DNA from: Hydractinia symbiolongicarpus
Lineage: Eukaryota; Cnidaria; Hydrozoa; Anthoathecata; Hydractiniidae
Reading direction: 5' to 3'
Length of the DNA: 64,000 bases
Assembly (NCBI RefSeq): GCF_029227915.1
Contig: NC_079882.1
Span: 4,154,001 to 4,218,000, forward strand
In this document: in pieces, positions 31,901 through 44,196 of the stretch
Layout: the number at the start of each line of letters is the position of its first letter
Position numbering within the stretch: the stretch's first letter is position 1
Made by a program: the position numbers and the translations under genes
The notes under the pieces: generated by a model
The model's database searches: none
What the model saw: only the letters and a program-made list of their open reading frames with translations
What the model was told of the DNA's origin: nothing

Positions 31901-34900
31901 TTTAAAAAAATTCTGTTTCTAAGTCTTTATATGATAGACAAAAAAATGATTTATATGTAGCTCTTGTGTAAATCTTTTTGTAAACATAGTCAAAAAACAA
32001 GCAAATAAAAAAAACACTAATTAGGCCAACTTTCCCTTAAATGTATCATTTGCTTATTCCTTATTTTGTTTCTAGCGTACTACTAGAAAAATAAGAGTCT
32101 TGATTTGTATATTCAATTCTTTCATTTTAAGCCGTTTCTATTGTATGTAGCAATGTTTCGAGCTGTTGTGTTTGAAGCAGTTTTATCTTTCCTGTCTTAC
32201 TTTTAGGTATAAATGGGTATGCCTGTATAGATCAGCATTTCGGTGTTTTTACATACATGTTTAACAATATTTTTGTTTAGATAAAATATTAAAATCTTTA
32301 TATGTATTGTGTTGGTTTAAGAGGATAGGTTTGATGTTGTTTGTATGAAATTTTTTGTTACCTGTAATTTTCTTTCTATTTTAGTCATGTAAATGAGATT
32401 AAGAAGTCCAGCACGACTGTGAAGCAATTGCAGGATACTGTTGATTTATGCAGTGAAATGGAATTAAAAATTCAAGAAAAGGTTATTTATTTTTCTATGT
32501 AAATGTTGTGCTGATATTTTTACATGATTCATTAAACATACAGACCTATATGCTCCAATTATTTTGTGCAAAAAATGCGAACAACTGATCATTACTAATA
32601 AACTGCATTTTTTAGCAAAATCACTATGAAGAGGAAGCTGCTAAAACGACATCTTTAACGTTGAAAGTAAACAAACTCGAACAACAAAATTCTGATTTAA
32701 AAGGGGAGCTGGTTCGTACAAAAGAAAACATGGAAGAAATTAACGTTCAAATGCAAAAGGTTAGTTACGACTGATTAAAAACTTGTCACGTAGTTGGTTT
32801 ACAATGTGCACGCACAATGATGGTTCCCTTTTTGTGTGTGTTGTAGAAGAAAGATGATTATACAGATCAACTGGCTCACATGCAGGAGAAAATTGTAAAA
32901 TTAGAAAAACAACTATCCAAACAAGGAGGTATGTGTTGTTGTTGTTGTTGTTTTTTTCATCGTTGTTGTTGTCGTTGTTGCTGTTGTTATTTTCATTTTC
33001 AATTTTCATTGTTGTTGTCGTCCGTACCGTCGTTGTCGTCCGTCGTTGTTGTTGCTGCCGTCTTCGTTGTCGTTGTCATCATTTTTATTGTTGTCGTCGT
33101 CGTCCCGTTGTCGTCGTTAGAAATTAAAAAAAGAAATATCTTAAGAAAATCCTATTTTGTATTTTTAGAGCAGCAGGAAAGTTTGGCAGATACATTGCAA
33201 TTGGACACTGAAATCTCCAACCTAAAGGAGCAGAACAAAAAACTTCAGAACACAATTAACGTGCAAGAAGCCACGATAGTAAACATGGGTTATGAAACAA
33301 AACAAATCAGTAAAATTAAACATGAGCTCGAGGTTTGTGGCCGTCTTTGCGTACTTGTATATATATTTTTTTAATTTTGTTTATTAACTTTTATTTTCCG
33401 TGGAGTGCCCACTAGTCAACAAAAAATTGGAAATGACATAGAATGCAAAAAATTTGACAAAATGTCTTGAATGTCTTGACAAAGCTACTTGGGCCATGCG
33501 CTACGAGTGTTGAGAAAGCAGGTGACTAATAGACCTAATGCTAATATCTTTCTGGATGTTTCTTCTCCGCGTTTTTACTGCTGTTTTATTGTTTACTTTG
33601 TTGGATCAAGCAAGTTACGACACCCGACATTGTTTCCTAATAAAACATTCCAAAAGTGTTACCCACTAATGTTAAAACTAACTTTTTTCATCTACGCGTC
33701 TTCGCGCTAGATCCCGCTGGTTGATTGCTAATAAATTAGACATTAATACGCCATGCAGAATTTTTCTCAGATAACTATTGCGTCTAATGAACTTCTTGAA
33801 CATTTCGTTCTCGCAAACATTCCAATGCTTCCAAAGAAGCCATTGCACTGCACCAAACTACACGACAACGATTAAACTTTGCGTTTATAGAACGCCCTGA
33901 GGGTAGGACGACGTTCCGTTTTTTAAATTATACTTCATTGTTTTATCAAATTACTTCTGTTCGACGAAGGTTGAGCATAGGCTGATAATCGTGCGGGCAT
34001 AAATATATACAAAACCAAGATCCTGTTTATTGTAAAAGATTTGACCAGCTTAATTATGTCCCTTTTTGTTCAATTGCGTCATCTGAACGAAGTTTACTAC
34101 ACTACCTGTAAAATATTTTTTAAAGCAGCATTTGCTACGTTTGATGCGTTACTACAATTGCAACGATTGTTATGCATTGAAAGAACAAATATATTGCATT
34201 GTTTGTTAAACCTAGAACGTTGAATAGAACGTTGATCGTGATGAGAAAATATTATTTCTGTAGAACAAGCACTTTGCGCAAGGACTTGTATCCCTTTATT
34301 GTTTGAAAGTTTGCTATGTATAACAGGTAAATTTCGCTGTAGGGTGAGTTGGAATCATGCAAAACAGAGTTGACAAGTTTGAAGTCAAAAACCGAAGCAA
34401 CTAACGAAAGGTTAGAGTTTGTTACAATTTTTTTATTGTAAGTCTTTAAAAGAGACAAAAAAGATAAAATTTGAATTTTTTTAGTTACAAGAAGCAGAGC
34501 AACCAATACATGGACCAAATAAGTGCTTTGTTAAAACAAGTTGATGAACATACTTTACGAAATGAAGGATTGAATGCCAAGGTATATACGTTCTGTAAAA
34601 ACTCAACAATAAAGAATTTCCACCATTTTGCTGAAGATTTATGTCTTCCATGAAAAGTTTTGGCAAATCTAAACTCTAGTCCAGCTCTTTTGAGAAATAA
34701 TTTGATCTGGAGTAGTTGAAAATTGAATAAAGCTTGTAGGTTTTAAAATGTATGGAGAACAGAAAAAAAAATTGTAAAAAATATCCTATAAAAACATTCT
34801 AAATACCGTCGGTTGAAGTAATTTTTTTCTCTTTTTGTCGGGTCAATAACGTAATAAATCTATTTTAGATCAGCAGTACTGAAGAGAAATGTAAAACGTT

Positions 34901-37900
34901 AGAAAAACAACTTGAGAAATTTGAAGCCAGCGAGAAAAAAATACATGGTAGAAGATGTTTATTGTGTTCATTTTTTGGGATGGGTGCTAGGTCGGTTCTT
35001 CAGTTATTTTAAATTATGTCTCGTTTCTTTCAGTGGAAATACAGCAACAGTATGCAGAACTCAAGACTAAACAAGACAAGTATGTATACTAAAATTTCTG
35101 TAATAGCACGTCTTTCCTAGAATTGTTCTGACTGGACAACCAGCGTTTTTAAATGGTGACAATTTTTGTGAGATATTATTGTTCTTTAGAATAAACGAGT
35201 TGCAGGGACAAGTCGAAAAAGAAAAACTACAAGTTGCTGAAGTAAAAAAGTAAGGTTTGGTTTAAACGAACTAGATGTGTATTATAAAAAAAAATTAAAG
35301 CACTACACAAATTTTTGTTCAAATAGGCGAAACTGTTTGCTGGAGAGCAACTTGAAAGAAATTACTAACGAAAACGAGCAATTGCTTGCTGTAAAGAAAG
35401 AATACGTCAATCTACAGAAGAGAAATGAGGGATTGGTTTCTGTAGAAATTGAGCACAAAGCTCTCTTGGAACAACACAATAACACTGTTGCGGAGTGTAA
35501 AAGATTGAAGAAGGAATGCGATAAAGTGCCCCTACTCGAAGAAAAATGTAAAAACCTAACCAATATGAACGCTGGGTTGACATCGAACGAAATCAAGTTG
35601 GCTGAAGAAAACATCAAGTTGAAAGTATTTAAAAAACAATGCACAAAACTTACGGAAGAAAATAAACAGATGGAAGTTCTTGTTAAAAGAAACGAAGAGT
35701 TGTTGAAAGAAAATAAACAAATACCTATTTTAGTAAATGATTGTAAAAAATTAAGCGAAGAAAATAAACGATTAAATAACATTTCAGACGAAAATCGACA
35801 ATTGCGCGATGAAAATATGAAAATCGAAAAGTTGGTGCAGGAAAATAATCACTTACTGATGGAAAATCAAAAGATTGAAGTACTTGTAAAAGAAAATGAG
35901 AAACTATTGGAAGAAGCGCAGAAAATACCAGTGCTAAAAGATGAACTCACTGAACTGTCTTCGCAGAACGCTAGCTTGAAGAAGACTGAGGTTGAGTTAC
36001 GTCAAGCTATTACGCAAAATGTGAAAATGGAAGACGTTGAGAAAGAGTGCCTTCGCTTGAAACAAGAGATCTCGAAATTAAAGGAAGCTGGCGCTAAACA
36101 CAAGCGCCAAATTGAAGAAGCGTCGCGCCTAAGCGATGTCAAATATCAAATTCTGCTTAAAGAAAACGAAAGATTGTACGAAATAGAAAAGAAGTATAAA
36201 GAATTGCTTGACAAATTTAACCAGCTGTCTAGTGATCATGTGAAAGCGTCGAACGAAGCTGTGGAAAGAAGAAAGGAATTCGAAAATCGATTACATGTAA
36301 TGGAACAGCAGCGACTTGAGCTTGTGAGCAAAAACGAGCAACTCACAGCGGAAAAACAAAATGAAGTCGGAAAGGCTGCCAGGTTGGAAATAGAAAACAA
36401 AGGACTATTGAAAGAAAAAAACAACCTGCGTGCTGATTATAACGAAGCTGTCGAAAAAAACGTAAAGCACTCAACAACTGAAAACGACAAAAAGATGGCA
36501 GACCAGGAGCGTTTGTATGAAGTTGAAATAATGAAATTAAATGAAGAAGTCAACGATGCCGTATTAAAATACCAGCACGCCAAAACTCTATTAGGTAATG
36601 CGCATAAATCTTGCTGAATTTCACATGACTCATGCTGCTAATCAGCAGGCTGTGTAAATCATAGCAAAATGATAAGCCAATACGATGCGGTCAATAATTC
36701 CATGTTATTGAATTTCCGCGCCCGAAGGCATAGGAAATTCTTTAAAACCGTCGTTTTTTTCTTTCGGAGCATTTTTTGAGAAAAAATCGACCCTGGGATT
36801 TCACGTTGCTCCGTCACAGATGTAAACTTCGTACCCCAGCTCCTTAACTACTGGGAAGTCTCGTATTGACGTTTCAGGCTAAAATTGGTATTTGTTTTCG
36901 ACAAAATTTGGCACAGTTAACAAAAAAAGTATGCTGAACATGATGGTGACATCAAAATTTTGATTTTTTGCCACCTGAAATGTCATTTTAGGCCAAAATT
37001 GGTCCAAAAATTTAAACTACTTTATTTTCGACAAAATTCGGCACAGTTAATAAAAAAAGTATGCTGAACATATTGATGGCATCAAAATTTTGATTTTTTG
37101 CCACCTGAAATGTCATTTTAGGCCAAAATTGGTCCAAAAATTTAAACTACTTTATTTTCGACAAAATTTGGCACAGTTAATAAAAAAGTATGCTGAACAT
37201 GATGGTGGCATCAAAATTTTGATTTTTTGCCACCTGAAATGTCATTTTAGGCCAAAATTTATCCAAAAATTAAAACTGCTTTATTTTCGACAACAATTGA
37301 CACAGTTAATAAAAAAAGTATGCTGAAAATGTTGGTCACATCAAAATTTTGATTTTTGTCAACTAATGTTGTTTAAGACCATAAACGTTTCAATCGCAAG
37401 ACTTTCAACCATCAATGATGGGCTGTATTTTTTGTTAGCAATTTCTTTTAAAATGTGGGTTTAATGACACGTTTCGTTTTGTTTGCGTTTGTTGTAAGAT
37501 ATAATGTCACTGGTGTGCTTTATCTTCAGAGGTTCATGCACCAAACCCCTTCGAATGTTTGGCACAATAACACAACGAATTAGCAGGTTTTCATCAAATA
37601 TTTTGGTAGCGAGCGGAAATTCTTAGAGCCCCCAGGGCTTCTTGTTGATGTTGCAACAATTCAACTTTTATGTTTTTTTTGAAAATTCTATGTCTTGTTG
37701 TCTTTTAGAGGAAAACAAAAACATCGCAGAACAAGAGAGAAAGTTAAACGAGGTGTGTTTGACTCCTGATTAGTGTTTGTAAATTGAACAGTACCGTGTT
37801 TTTATTTTGATATCAAGATAATACTGTTACTAAAAGTTGTCCCCTTTTAATTTTAATCTCCAATCTAGGAAGTTAGTTCTGAAAAACTGTTGATAAAATT

Positions 37901-40172
37901 TAAGTAGTTATGGTTTTGTGATTTTTACATTTAATTATTTGTAGCAACTTTCAGAAGAGTTACGTGAAAAGGATAAATTTATTGAGCAGTTGGAGAACAA
38001 GTTTCTTGACGAGCAAGCACTTAGTAAAAGAACAGCAGCTAACATACGTTCACTAGAGGCTCAATTGTCCAGCTCTGACGCTCTCATAAGAAATCTTAAG
38101 AAAGAAATTGCAGGGCATAAAGCAGCTGAAGACGTCAACGATCTACAGCGAACAAATACGAGGTCATCACGAAAACGAGACATAAATGATTTAAGTTCTG
38201 AAAGTGATGGCGGACTGTTGCAGATGACAGATTTGCAGATGGGTTTTAATACTGGGGGTAAGGCAGAGGAGATCTTTCAACGTTCTCGCTCAACTAGGTC
38301 ACGAAACAGACACAGCATTTTAGTGCTACCTACAACTTGCGAGGAAGCAGAGACGTCCGATAATGACGAAAAACCGATGACGCGAACATATTCCCTTCGA
38401 CAGAAAACTGAGCGACGTCGATCTTTTCAACCTCGCCGTTACATGGGCGGAAACACTCCACCGGGGCGCAGAACTTTAATTGGTGAACCTTCTCAAGTTA
38501 TGTGTGCTTTTAGTACAGACGCTGAGGAGGAGCCAGAAGTTATGGATGATATGGAGTGGGGGAGAATCGCACTACTTAAAGAGGTAAGTGAATAGACCTA
38601 TTTCCATATCCATTTAATTCTGCGAAATATGCATACGCAAAATGTAGGATAACATGAAAACGAGATTAGTTATGAGCACATTTCATGTTTACATGCAAGT
38701 TTGAAGAATCAACAAAATGTTGACTTTTACAGCTTTTAACTGGCAGTTTTACATAATCGTAGTTAATACAGGTTTAAAGAGGGTTTTGGTAGTGGTGGTG
38801 TGACAAAAAAATTAAAATATTGCAGATTTTAAGGGTGTATCTTTTGGCATATGTTAGCTAGTTAGCTAGCTAGCTAAACCTCTAACTAGCTACGTTAAAC
38901 CTAGTCACGGTAAACCCAGCCACGTTTTTAGAATGATGTAAATACATTTTTATTTACTGTTTCCAAGTAAATTCAGAACTAAAACTCCATATACAGTTTA
39001 CTAACGCTCAGTGGCACTTCATATTACTTCTGATCAGTTCAAAAATTTAAAATTAGCTAGCTAACTGGTAGCTAAGTCAAAGTAGCCAGCAGCTAAGCTA
39101 AAACCCTGGAAAAACTTGTTGCATTTATTATTTTGAGCTCTCCATTCCTCCCAATTCAATATTGAATATGCTTGACAGATGCTAACAGAAGTACTCCAGA
39201 AACTGAAAAAAGTAACATTGACTTTGGGGGTGAAGGGGGGATGCAACAGTTAAGAGATTTCAACTTTAAGAATAATGAAAAGGCTGGATAGCATTTTCAC
39301 AATTATTTTTTCCAGGATTGTAACCATAGCTTAGCTGCATGAGTTAACCATTTTTTTTCGACCCCTTGAAAGTTCCTCTTATTAAGCGGCAACTGTATTT
39401 CTAAGAGTGTGCAATTATATAAACGATCTTTGTATATTGACAGTCGGCCCCCGAAATATCAGAAGAAGAAAAAAACCGACTTCGTGAATTGCAGAGACGA
39501 AATACTCTTTGTTTACCACATTTGAAATCGTCATATCCTATGGAATTGGAGGTTACGAAGGAGAAAAAAGATGTTCCAGAAGCGACCGTGAAAGATGTTC
39601 AGACTGGTAAAAGGAAAATACCAAATGACGATGCTCCGCGTGGAACATTTAAAAAATGGAAAACCGACCATGCACTCCGTAGCAGCAGCGGTAATCTTTC
39701 AACATTCAGTCGGAGCGCTCAATCAGAATCGAACCTGAGAAGGAGTTCAAGACTTTCACCTCAAGTTCAACGTAAGGAAGAACCTTCTAAAGTTTCTCTA
39801 CCGCAGAGTGTATCGTTTGAAATAACAATGGAGCCAGCTAAAAATACACGACAGCGAATGCCTCGATCGAACGCTTCAGGGAATTTATTCAACACAAGTT
39901 CCCCGAAAAAAATCCAAGAATCTGCGCAATCAAAAGAGGAAACGGGACCTACTGGAAGAAGTACAAGATTAAGAAATCGGGAAACAGTCAAGGTTGAGAA
40001 GCCAGAACTTGGTACGACTTATAAAATAACCAAGTCAGCAAAATCTGAACAAGATAAATCTGAAAATGACAAGTTTGTACGGAATGATTCAAAGAGAAGT
40101 TCTTTCTCAAGAGCTACCTCAAAAATGGCTGCATCTTTTCGCGCGAAAAGAGGTGCACGAACCAACAAATAA
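28916..40172 (+). CDS. NUMA1: NuMA-like spindle-pole protein, 21 exons, 1468 aa
   Basis: Exons: 28916-28951, 29443-29531, 29626-29696, 29874-29941, 30478-30658, 30908-31098, 31455-31587, 31676-31796, 32385-32481, 32616-32759, 32847-32928, 33169-33332, 34343-34410, 34485-34581, 34869-34947, 35034-35079, 35190-35249, 35327-36594, 37709-37752, 37945-38583, 39444-40172. Every junction is GT-AG and in phase. The first 140 residues form a Hook-like head (KWINVMIKDAAISRLSELKE; LLGNEIEIGK), then a Ser/Pro linker, a coiled coil from about 213 to 1063, and a basic Ser/Arg-rich tail. The tail holds MDDMEWGRIALLKE and RRNTLCLPHLKSSYPMELE, the vertebrate NuMA signature overlapping the LGN-binding region. 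Expected role: links LGN/Pins and dynein to astral microtubules for spindle orientation. Shorter than human NuMA (about 2100 aa), mainly in the coiled coil. Confidence 0.9.
32935..33117. repeat. TTG/TCG triplet microsatellite in a NuMA-like intron
   Basis: An interrupted run of GTT, GTC and CGT triplets just downstream of the donor of exon 11. It opens long artefactual frames on both strands. Confidence 0.85.
36874..37372. repeat. 130-bp tandem repeat, about four copies, in a NuMA-like intron
   Basis: The string TGATTTTTTGCCACCTGAAA starts at 36961, 37091 and 37220, and a diverged fourth copy at about 37350, giving a 129-130 bp period. Each unit also contains a CACAGTTAA..AAAAAAGTATGCTGAA segment. 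Confidence 0.85.
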
Positions 40173-40241
40173 AAAGTAATATTTTTTTTAAAATTTTAAT
40201 TCGAACGTATTGAAGTTTTTGGATAAAATGAATATGGGTAT

Positions 40242-40247
40242 AATAAA
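40242..40247 (+). terminator. Possible polyadenylation signal of the NuMA-like gene
   Basis: AATAAA 70 bp after the stop codon; another AATAAA overlaps the stop codon itself. Confidence 0.4.
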
Positions 40248-40354
40248 TCGGTTAACATTGTTAATCACTCTGCTTTTAGGTCATATAGTTTCCAGATAAT
40301 TATAAATTTTGCACACCATATCATTTCAAATGTTTTATTTGTGTAAGCTTGACA

Positions 40355-40606
40355 AAGGGTGGCTAACGGTTCTGAAAGCAGATTTTTTAAAGTTTTTGGT
40401 TACAGGATATTTGTTTGAGCCATTTTTAAGACTTCTTCTGGAAATATTGTTTGCTTCTTGATGTTTTGCACGCTACTTCTTCCTTCGGTTACCATCTTGA
40501 AGTTCGATCGTTTTACGTCTTCCCGTTTGTTTTCTGCCGTAATCTGTGTTTTTGTAAATGAAAAAATATTTAGGAATGTTTTTTTCAACATTTGTTAGCC
40601 ACCCTT
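40355..40606. mobile_element. Small MITE with AAGGGTGGCTAAC ends
   Basis: A 13-bp perfect inverted repeat (40355-40367 and 40594-40606) bounds 252 bp of non-coding DNA just after the NuMA-like gene. No target duplication is evident and the class is unknown. Confidence 0.55.
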
Positions 40607-41141
40607 GGAAACAGAAAACTAACTGTTTGCAAGCTTGATTATCATTTCTTCAATTTATGGCGACTTAAACTATTTTATATTTATTTTTTATTTTGAGTAG
40701 TTCCTAAATTAATGGTCTATTATTTAATTTTTGTCTCGATAAACTGAAGGATTAACTTAGATTCCTTTTTACTACAGTCCTATCAACCCTCGTTCTTGTC
40801 AAATTCAAGGTTGGGAGGACGAATTTTTTATCACCAGAAAGGATTCTTTATGGTTAAAACGATTTTATGAGTTTGAAATACTTCATTTTTTCTTAGCGTG
40901 TAGATTTTATGTAATTTAGTAATTAAATATTTTTAAAAATATTTCGCTTGTTTTTTTTGGTTATTTAATTTCCTCCTAGCTCCTTAAAGTATTAAAAGTT
41001 GAGTAGAACTAAAAAAAATTGGGGTCAGATTATATGGAGCTGAGCTGGTCCAGAAAACAGGCTGTCTCGCTTATCGGGATGTCTTTCTTTCTAAATTATA
41101 TGGCAGAAATACCCACATCTCAGTGTAAAATGACAGATAAA

Positions 41142-41239
41142 AGCGGAGAAAGTAAAAGCACTTTTCTCAATTAAATTTATTATCAAATTCAGCGGAGAAA
41201 GTAAAAGCACTTTTCTCAATTAAATTTATTATCAAATTC
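41142..41239. repeat. Exact 49-bp tandem duplication
   Basis: AGCGGAGAAAGTAAAAGCAC and the following 29 bases occur twice back to back (41142-41190 and 41191-41239) without a difference. Confidence 0.9.
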
Positions 41240-44137
41240 ATATCATAAAAAATCCAGACTGAAACCTATATTTTCCTTGTTACTCTTTATGTACAGAACA
41301 CCCTAATTGTATATAAGTTTCTTTTAATGAAACAACAATATACAGCACAGAAAAAAGAAACAGTATAAACGAGAAATGAGAAAAGATCTTTCGTTTGTAG
41401 TTACAAATTGTAGTTACAAATCATGTAGTTCTTTCGCCCTTTTTCTAACACATCTAACTGGCCCTCTTTTTCATCGCACCTTCGTTTTGGGCATTCATTT
41501 CAACTACCACCATTTTGCATCTCAATACATTTGCAGACTTGAGCGTTTCGAATATCTGTGCATTGAATATATAGATTATTTTCTCTAGAGTAGCACACTC
41601 AATTTATAGCATTCTAGCATTCAGCTCATTCTCATGGTCAATTCTTCACTTTTTTCTTTATTCATCTGGATATGCTTTATATCGCTGCCTACAAGTTTTC
41701 ACTGACTTCAAAAGATCCTGGCTCATACGGAAATTGCAGGATTCGACATTGTTCACTTACATAAAATTTTTGGACAATCGTCTGGCGAAATATCACTGAT
41801 GTTATTTTTCAAAACAACATTGTTGTCATTGAATCCACGTTCCACACAAGCTTGCCCATGATTTAGCGTGAAAATTATTTTTAAAATGGTGGAAAATGCA
41901 GGATAGGTTTTGTGTACTTGAAAACTTTTGAAATAAAATCATCAAGGCGTTTCTCAGCTCTTTTGAACTGAAGAAATTCCTGTTCCTCTTCAATAGCTAT
42001 TGAGCAACTCATTATTGAAATAGGTCTTCTTCTTTCTATCTACAGGCTTTGCAGTTAGCAGTGATTATTTATGGTGATTCTATAAAACAGAGGTTCCTTA
42101 ATAAAAAGGTTTCAATTTTGTAAACTCAAGTCAGAGACAGGAGTGGCGGTGATTTAGGGTATGTCAAGCTAGTCGGGTGGACGTACTTCATTTTCGTCAA
42201 AAGCCTTGTTGTTGCAATTTCAAAAAATTATTTCGCTTAAGCTCAAAATCTTCCAGGGTGGCTTTCGTAATCATCTGGGTTGAAGTTCTACAGAATTTCT
42301 ACAATAATACACACAATTATATATTATACAGTTGAGCGCATATTCATCAATGATATGGCGTAATACGTAAGAAGCTGCTTAATATTCCTGCCAGCAACTT
42401 TGCATGTTGTTTTATTAGGGGGCACAAAATTCAGCTATTTTTAGCTTAAAGCTTACTTCCAACTTCAAAAAAAGTTCATCTTATTCTGTTTATAATATGT
42501 TGAGAATTTAGTAAGTAAGTAATTTAATTAATTCAATAATTTAGGAGTAATTTAACATTTATTAAATAAGATTCAAAATAATAAAGCTAATATAAAGCCA
42601 CATTTTCTCGAATGACGCCTTTGTGATAATTCATCTTCCGGATGGCAAAAAAAGGCCCCCTGAACATGTTGCCGTAAAATGATAACTCGGAGAAAAAGAG
42701 GAAGAGTAAATTATTGCAACTAAGATTAATTTTGTTAATAATTAGAAAATGTGTTTTTGCGCTATGCCTTTTTGCAATAAGAATAATAGAAGTAGCGCTG
42801 GAAATCATTCCTTTGCCAGTCTTCCAACAGGTAAGAAACAACGAGCTGCGTGTACTCATTAATTGAGTCAATACGCTTTCAAAGTCGAGTTTTAATCACT
42901 ACAATGTTTTCGTCAACGCTGGCAAAAAGGCTTTGGCAATTCTAAATCTCTGTCCACTTGTCTTTGCATTAGGCCTTGTCTAAATTCTGGTATAGGTGCT
43001 CGCTCTTCTTCTGCGTTGCATCTAAGACTTTTCTATAATATTGTGGTACACTAGGTAGGGATTTACGGGGTAAGATAGGCTACGAAAGAGTAAAATAAAA
43101 TGTCGCCCTCCATGATAACCCTAAATAGCTGCTTTTTACTATAAAAATATACTTCCCGGCGCCACAATCCGTCTCTGGGGTGGGCATTCATGAAGTCTCT
43201 ACACAAGTCGGAAAGAGCCAATCTCGTTCTCAGGGCATCGGAATAGCGAAAAAGGCCACGATTTACTACTAAGCTATTGCTTCCACTTCCATTCTCATCC
43301 TCATACCTGTGTTTCTTATAAAAATGATGTGCACTACCCTGATAAAGGTGATTTGAAGTGGCAGATGTAGCTTTGGAAGTCTCACCAATTTTCTGAGCAG
43401 ATTAAATTTTCCCTTTTACGTACGTTTGTAGATTTTTTAACTTGTCTGAATGGTTGTATAATTTAATTCAACATTTAACTTTCACGAGAATAGTGCAAAA
43501 AAAGGAAAAAAGTTGCAAGAATAATCAAGGTAGCCCTTACGCAAATCCGAAACGAGCAATTAAATTTCGCCGTGTTTACATAGAATATTAAGGGAGCTTT
43601 CACGCATGTACAATAGTATCATTTCGGGCAAAGCCTGCTATCGTGGATATTTGAAGGCGAAATAAAATTTCTTTTCGGTCATTTTGACTAAATGAATACC
43701 AAAATGATTTTTATTTCGCCTAAAACCATGCAAAGACTCGGGATCGAAATAGAACTTTCATTTCATCTCCTCAAATAAAAATAAACTTCTGAATTCTCCC
43801 ATAATTGTAGCTACCATTTTAAATCTGTGGACATATTCGCTAAAACTACAGCAATATAACAGAGAATAAATGAAAAAAAAGTGATAAAATTAGACAACTC
43901 ACAAAATTATTTTTTCATTTTTTTTACATTGGCTAATTTTCATACGACATCGTGTGAATGTTAAAAAACATGTTTAAAGGTGGATTTCTCGAAACCAGAT
44001 CTAAGCGCCTGAGCGCAAAATGTGACGGAGATTTTTAGGACATTTTTTTTATCGCTTGTGTGATTTTCATTAAGTTTTGCTTTAATATGCTGCAAGCGAT
44101 GTACTGTATTTCTAAGTGATCTGATTGGCCATCGCTA

Positions 44138-44143
44138 TTTATT
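44138..44143 (-). terminator. Possible polyadenylation signal of MAN2C1
   Basis: TTTATT on the plus strand reads AATAAA on the gene strand, 54 bp after the MAN2C1 stop codon. Confidence 0.35.
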
Positions 44144-44196
44144 AGTAATCTGATTGGCTACGTATACGGGGTAAAAAATCGTATCGTATATTTTGG

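Larger units (their letters stand above)
40607..44196. other. Intergenic DNA between convergent NuMA-like and MAN2C1 genes
   Basis: No gene supported on either strand. It holds an exact 49-bp tandem duplication (41142-41239), one CAATCTCGTTCTCAGGG motif (43220-43236) and an inverted ATTTCGCC pair near 43661-43720. MAN2C1 3' UTR occupies the right edge. Confidence 0.5.

Noticed and set aside
32880-33374. Cysteine- and valine-rich long frames on both strands
   Set aside because: They are translations of the triplet microsatellite running into real exons 11 and 12; splicing explains the coding parts.
36874-37372. CRISPR-like array
   Set aside because: The repeat is a 130-bp head-to-tail minisatellite with no short-repeat/unique-spacer pattern, in an animal intron.
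38850-39110. Structured element with GCTAGC repeats in a NuMA-like intron
   Set aside because: TAGCTAGC runs are self-complementary by composition; no ends or longer pairing were found.
42587-42871. Minus-strand gene of 94 codons
   Set aside because: No domain, no splice context, and composition like the surrounding intergenic DNA.
43580-43800. Possible MITE around the ATTTCGCC inverted pair
   Set aside because: The inverted part is short and internal; I could not define matching ends or a target duplication.
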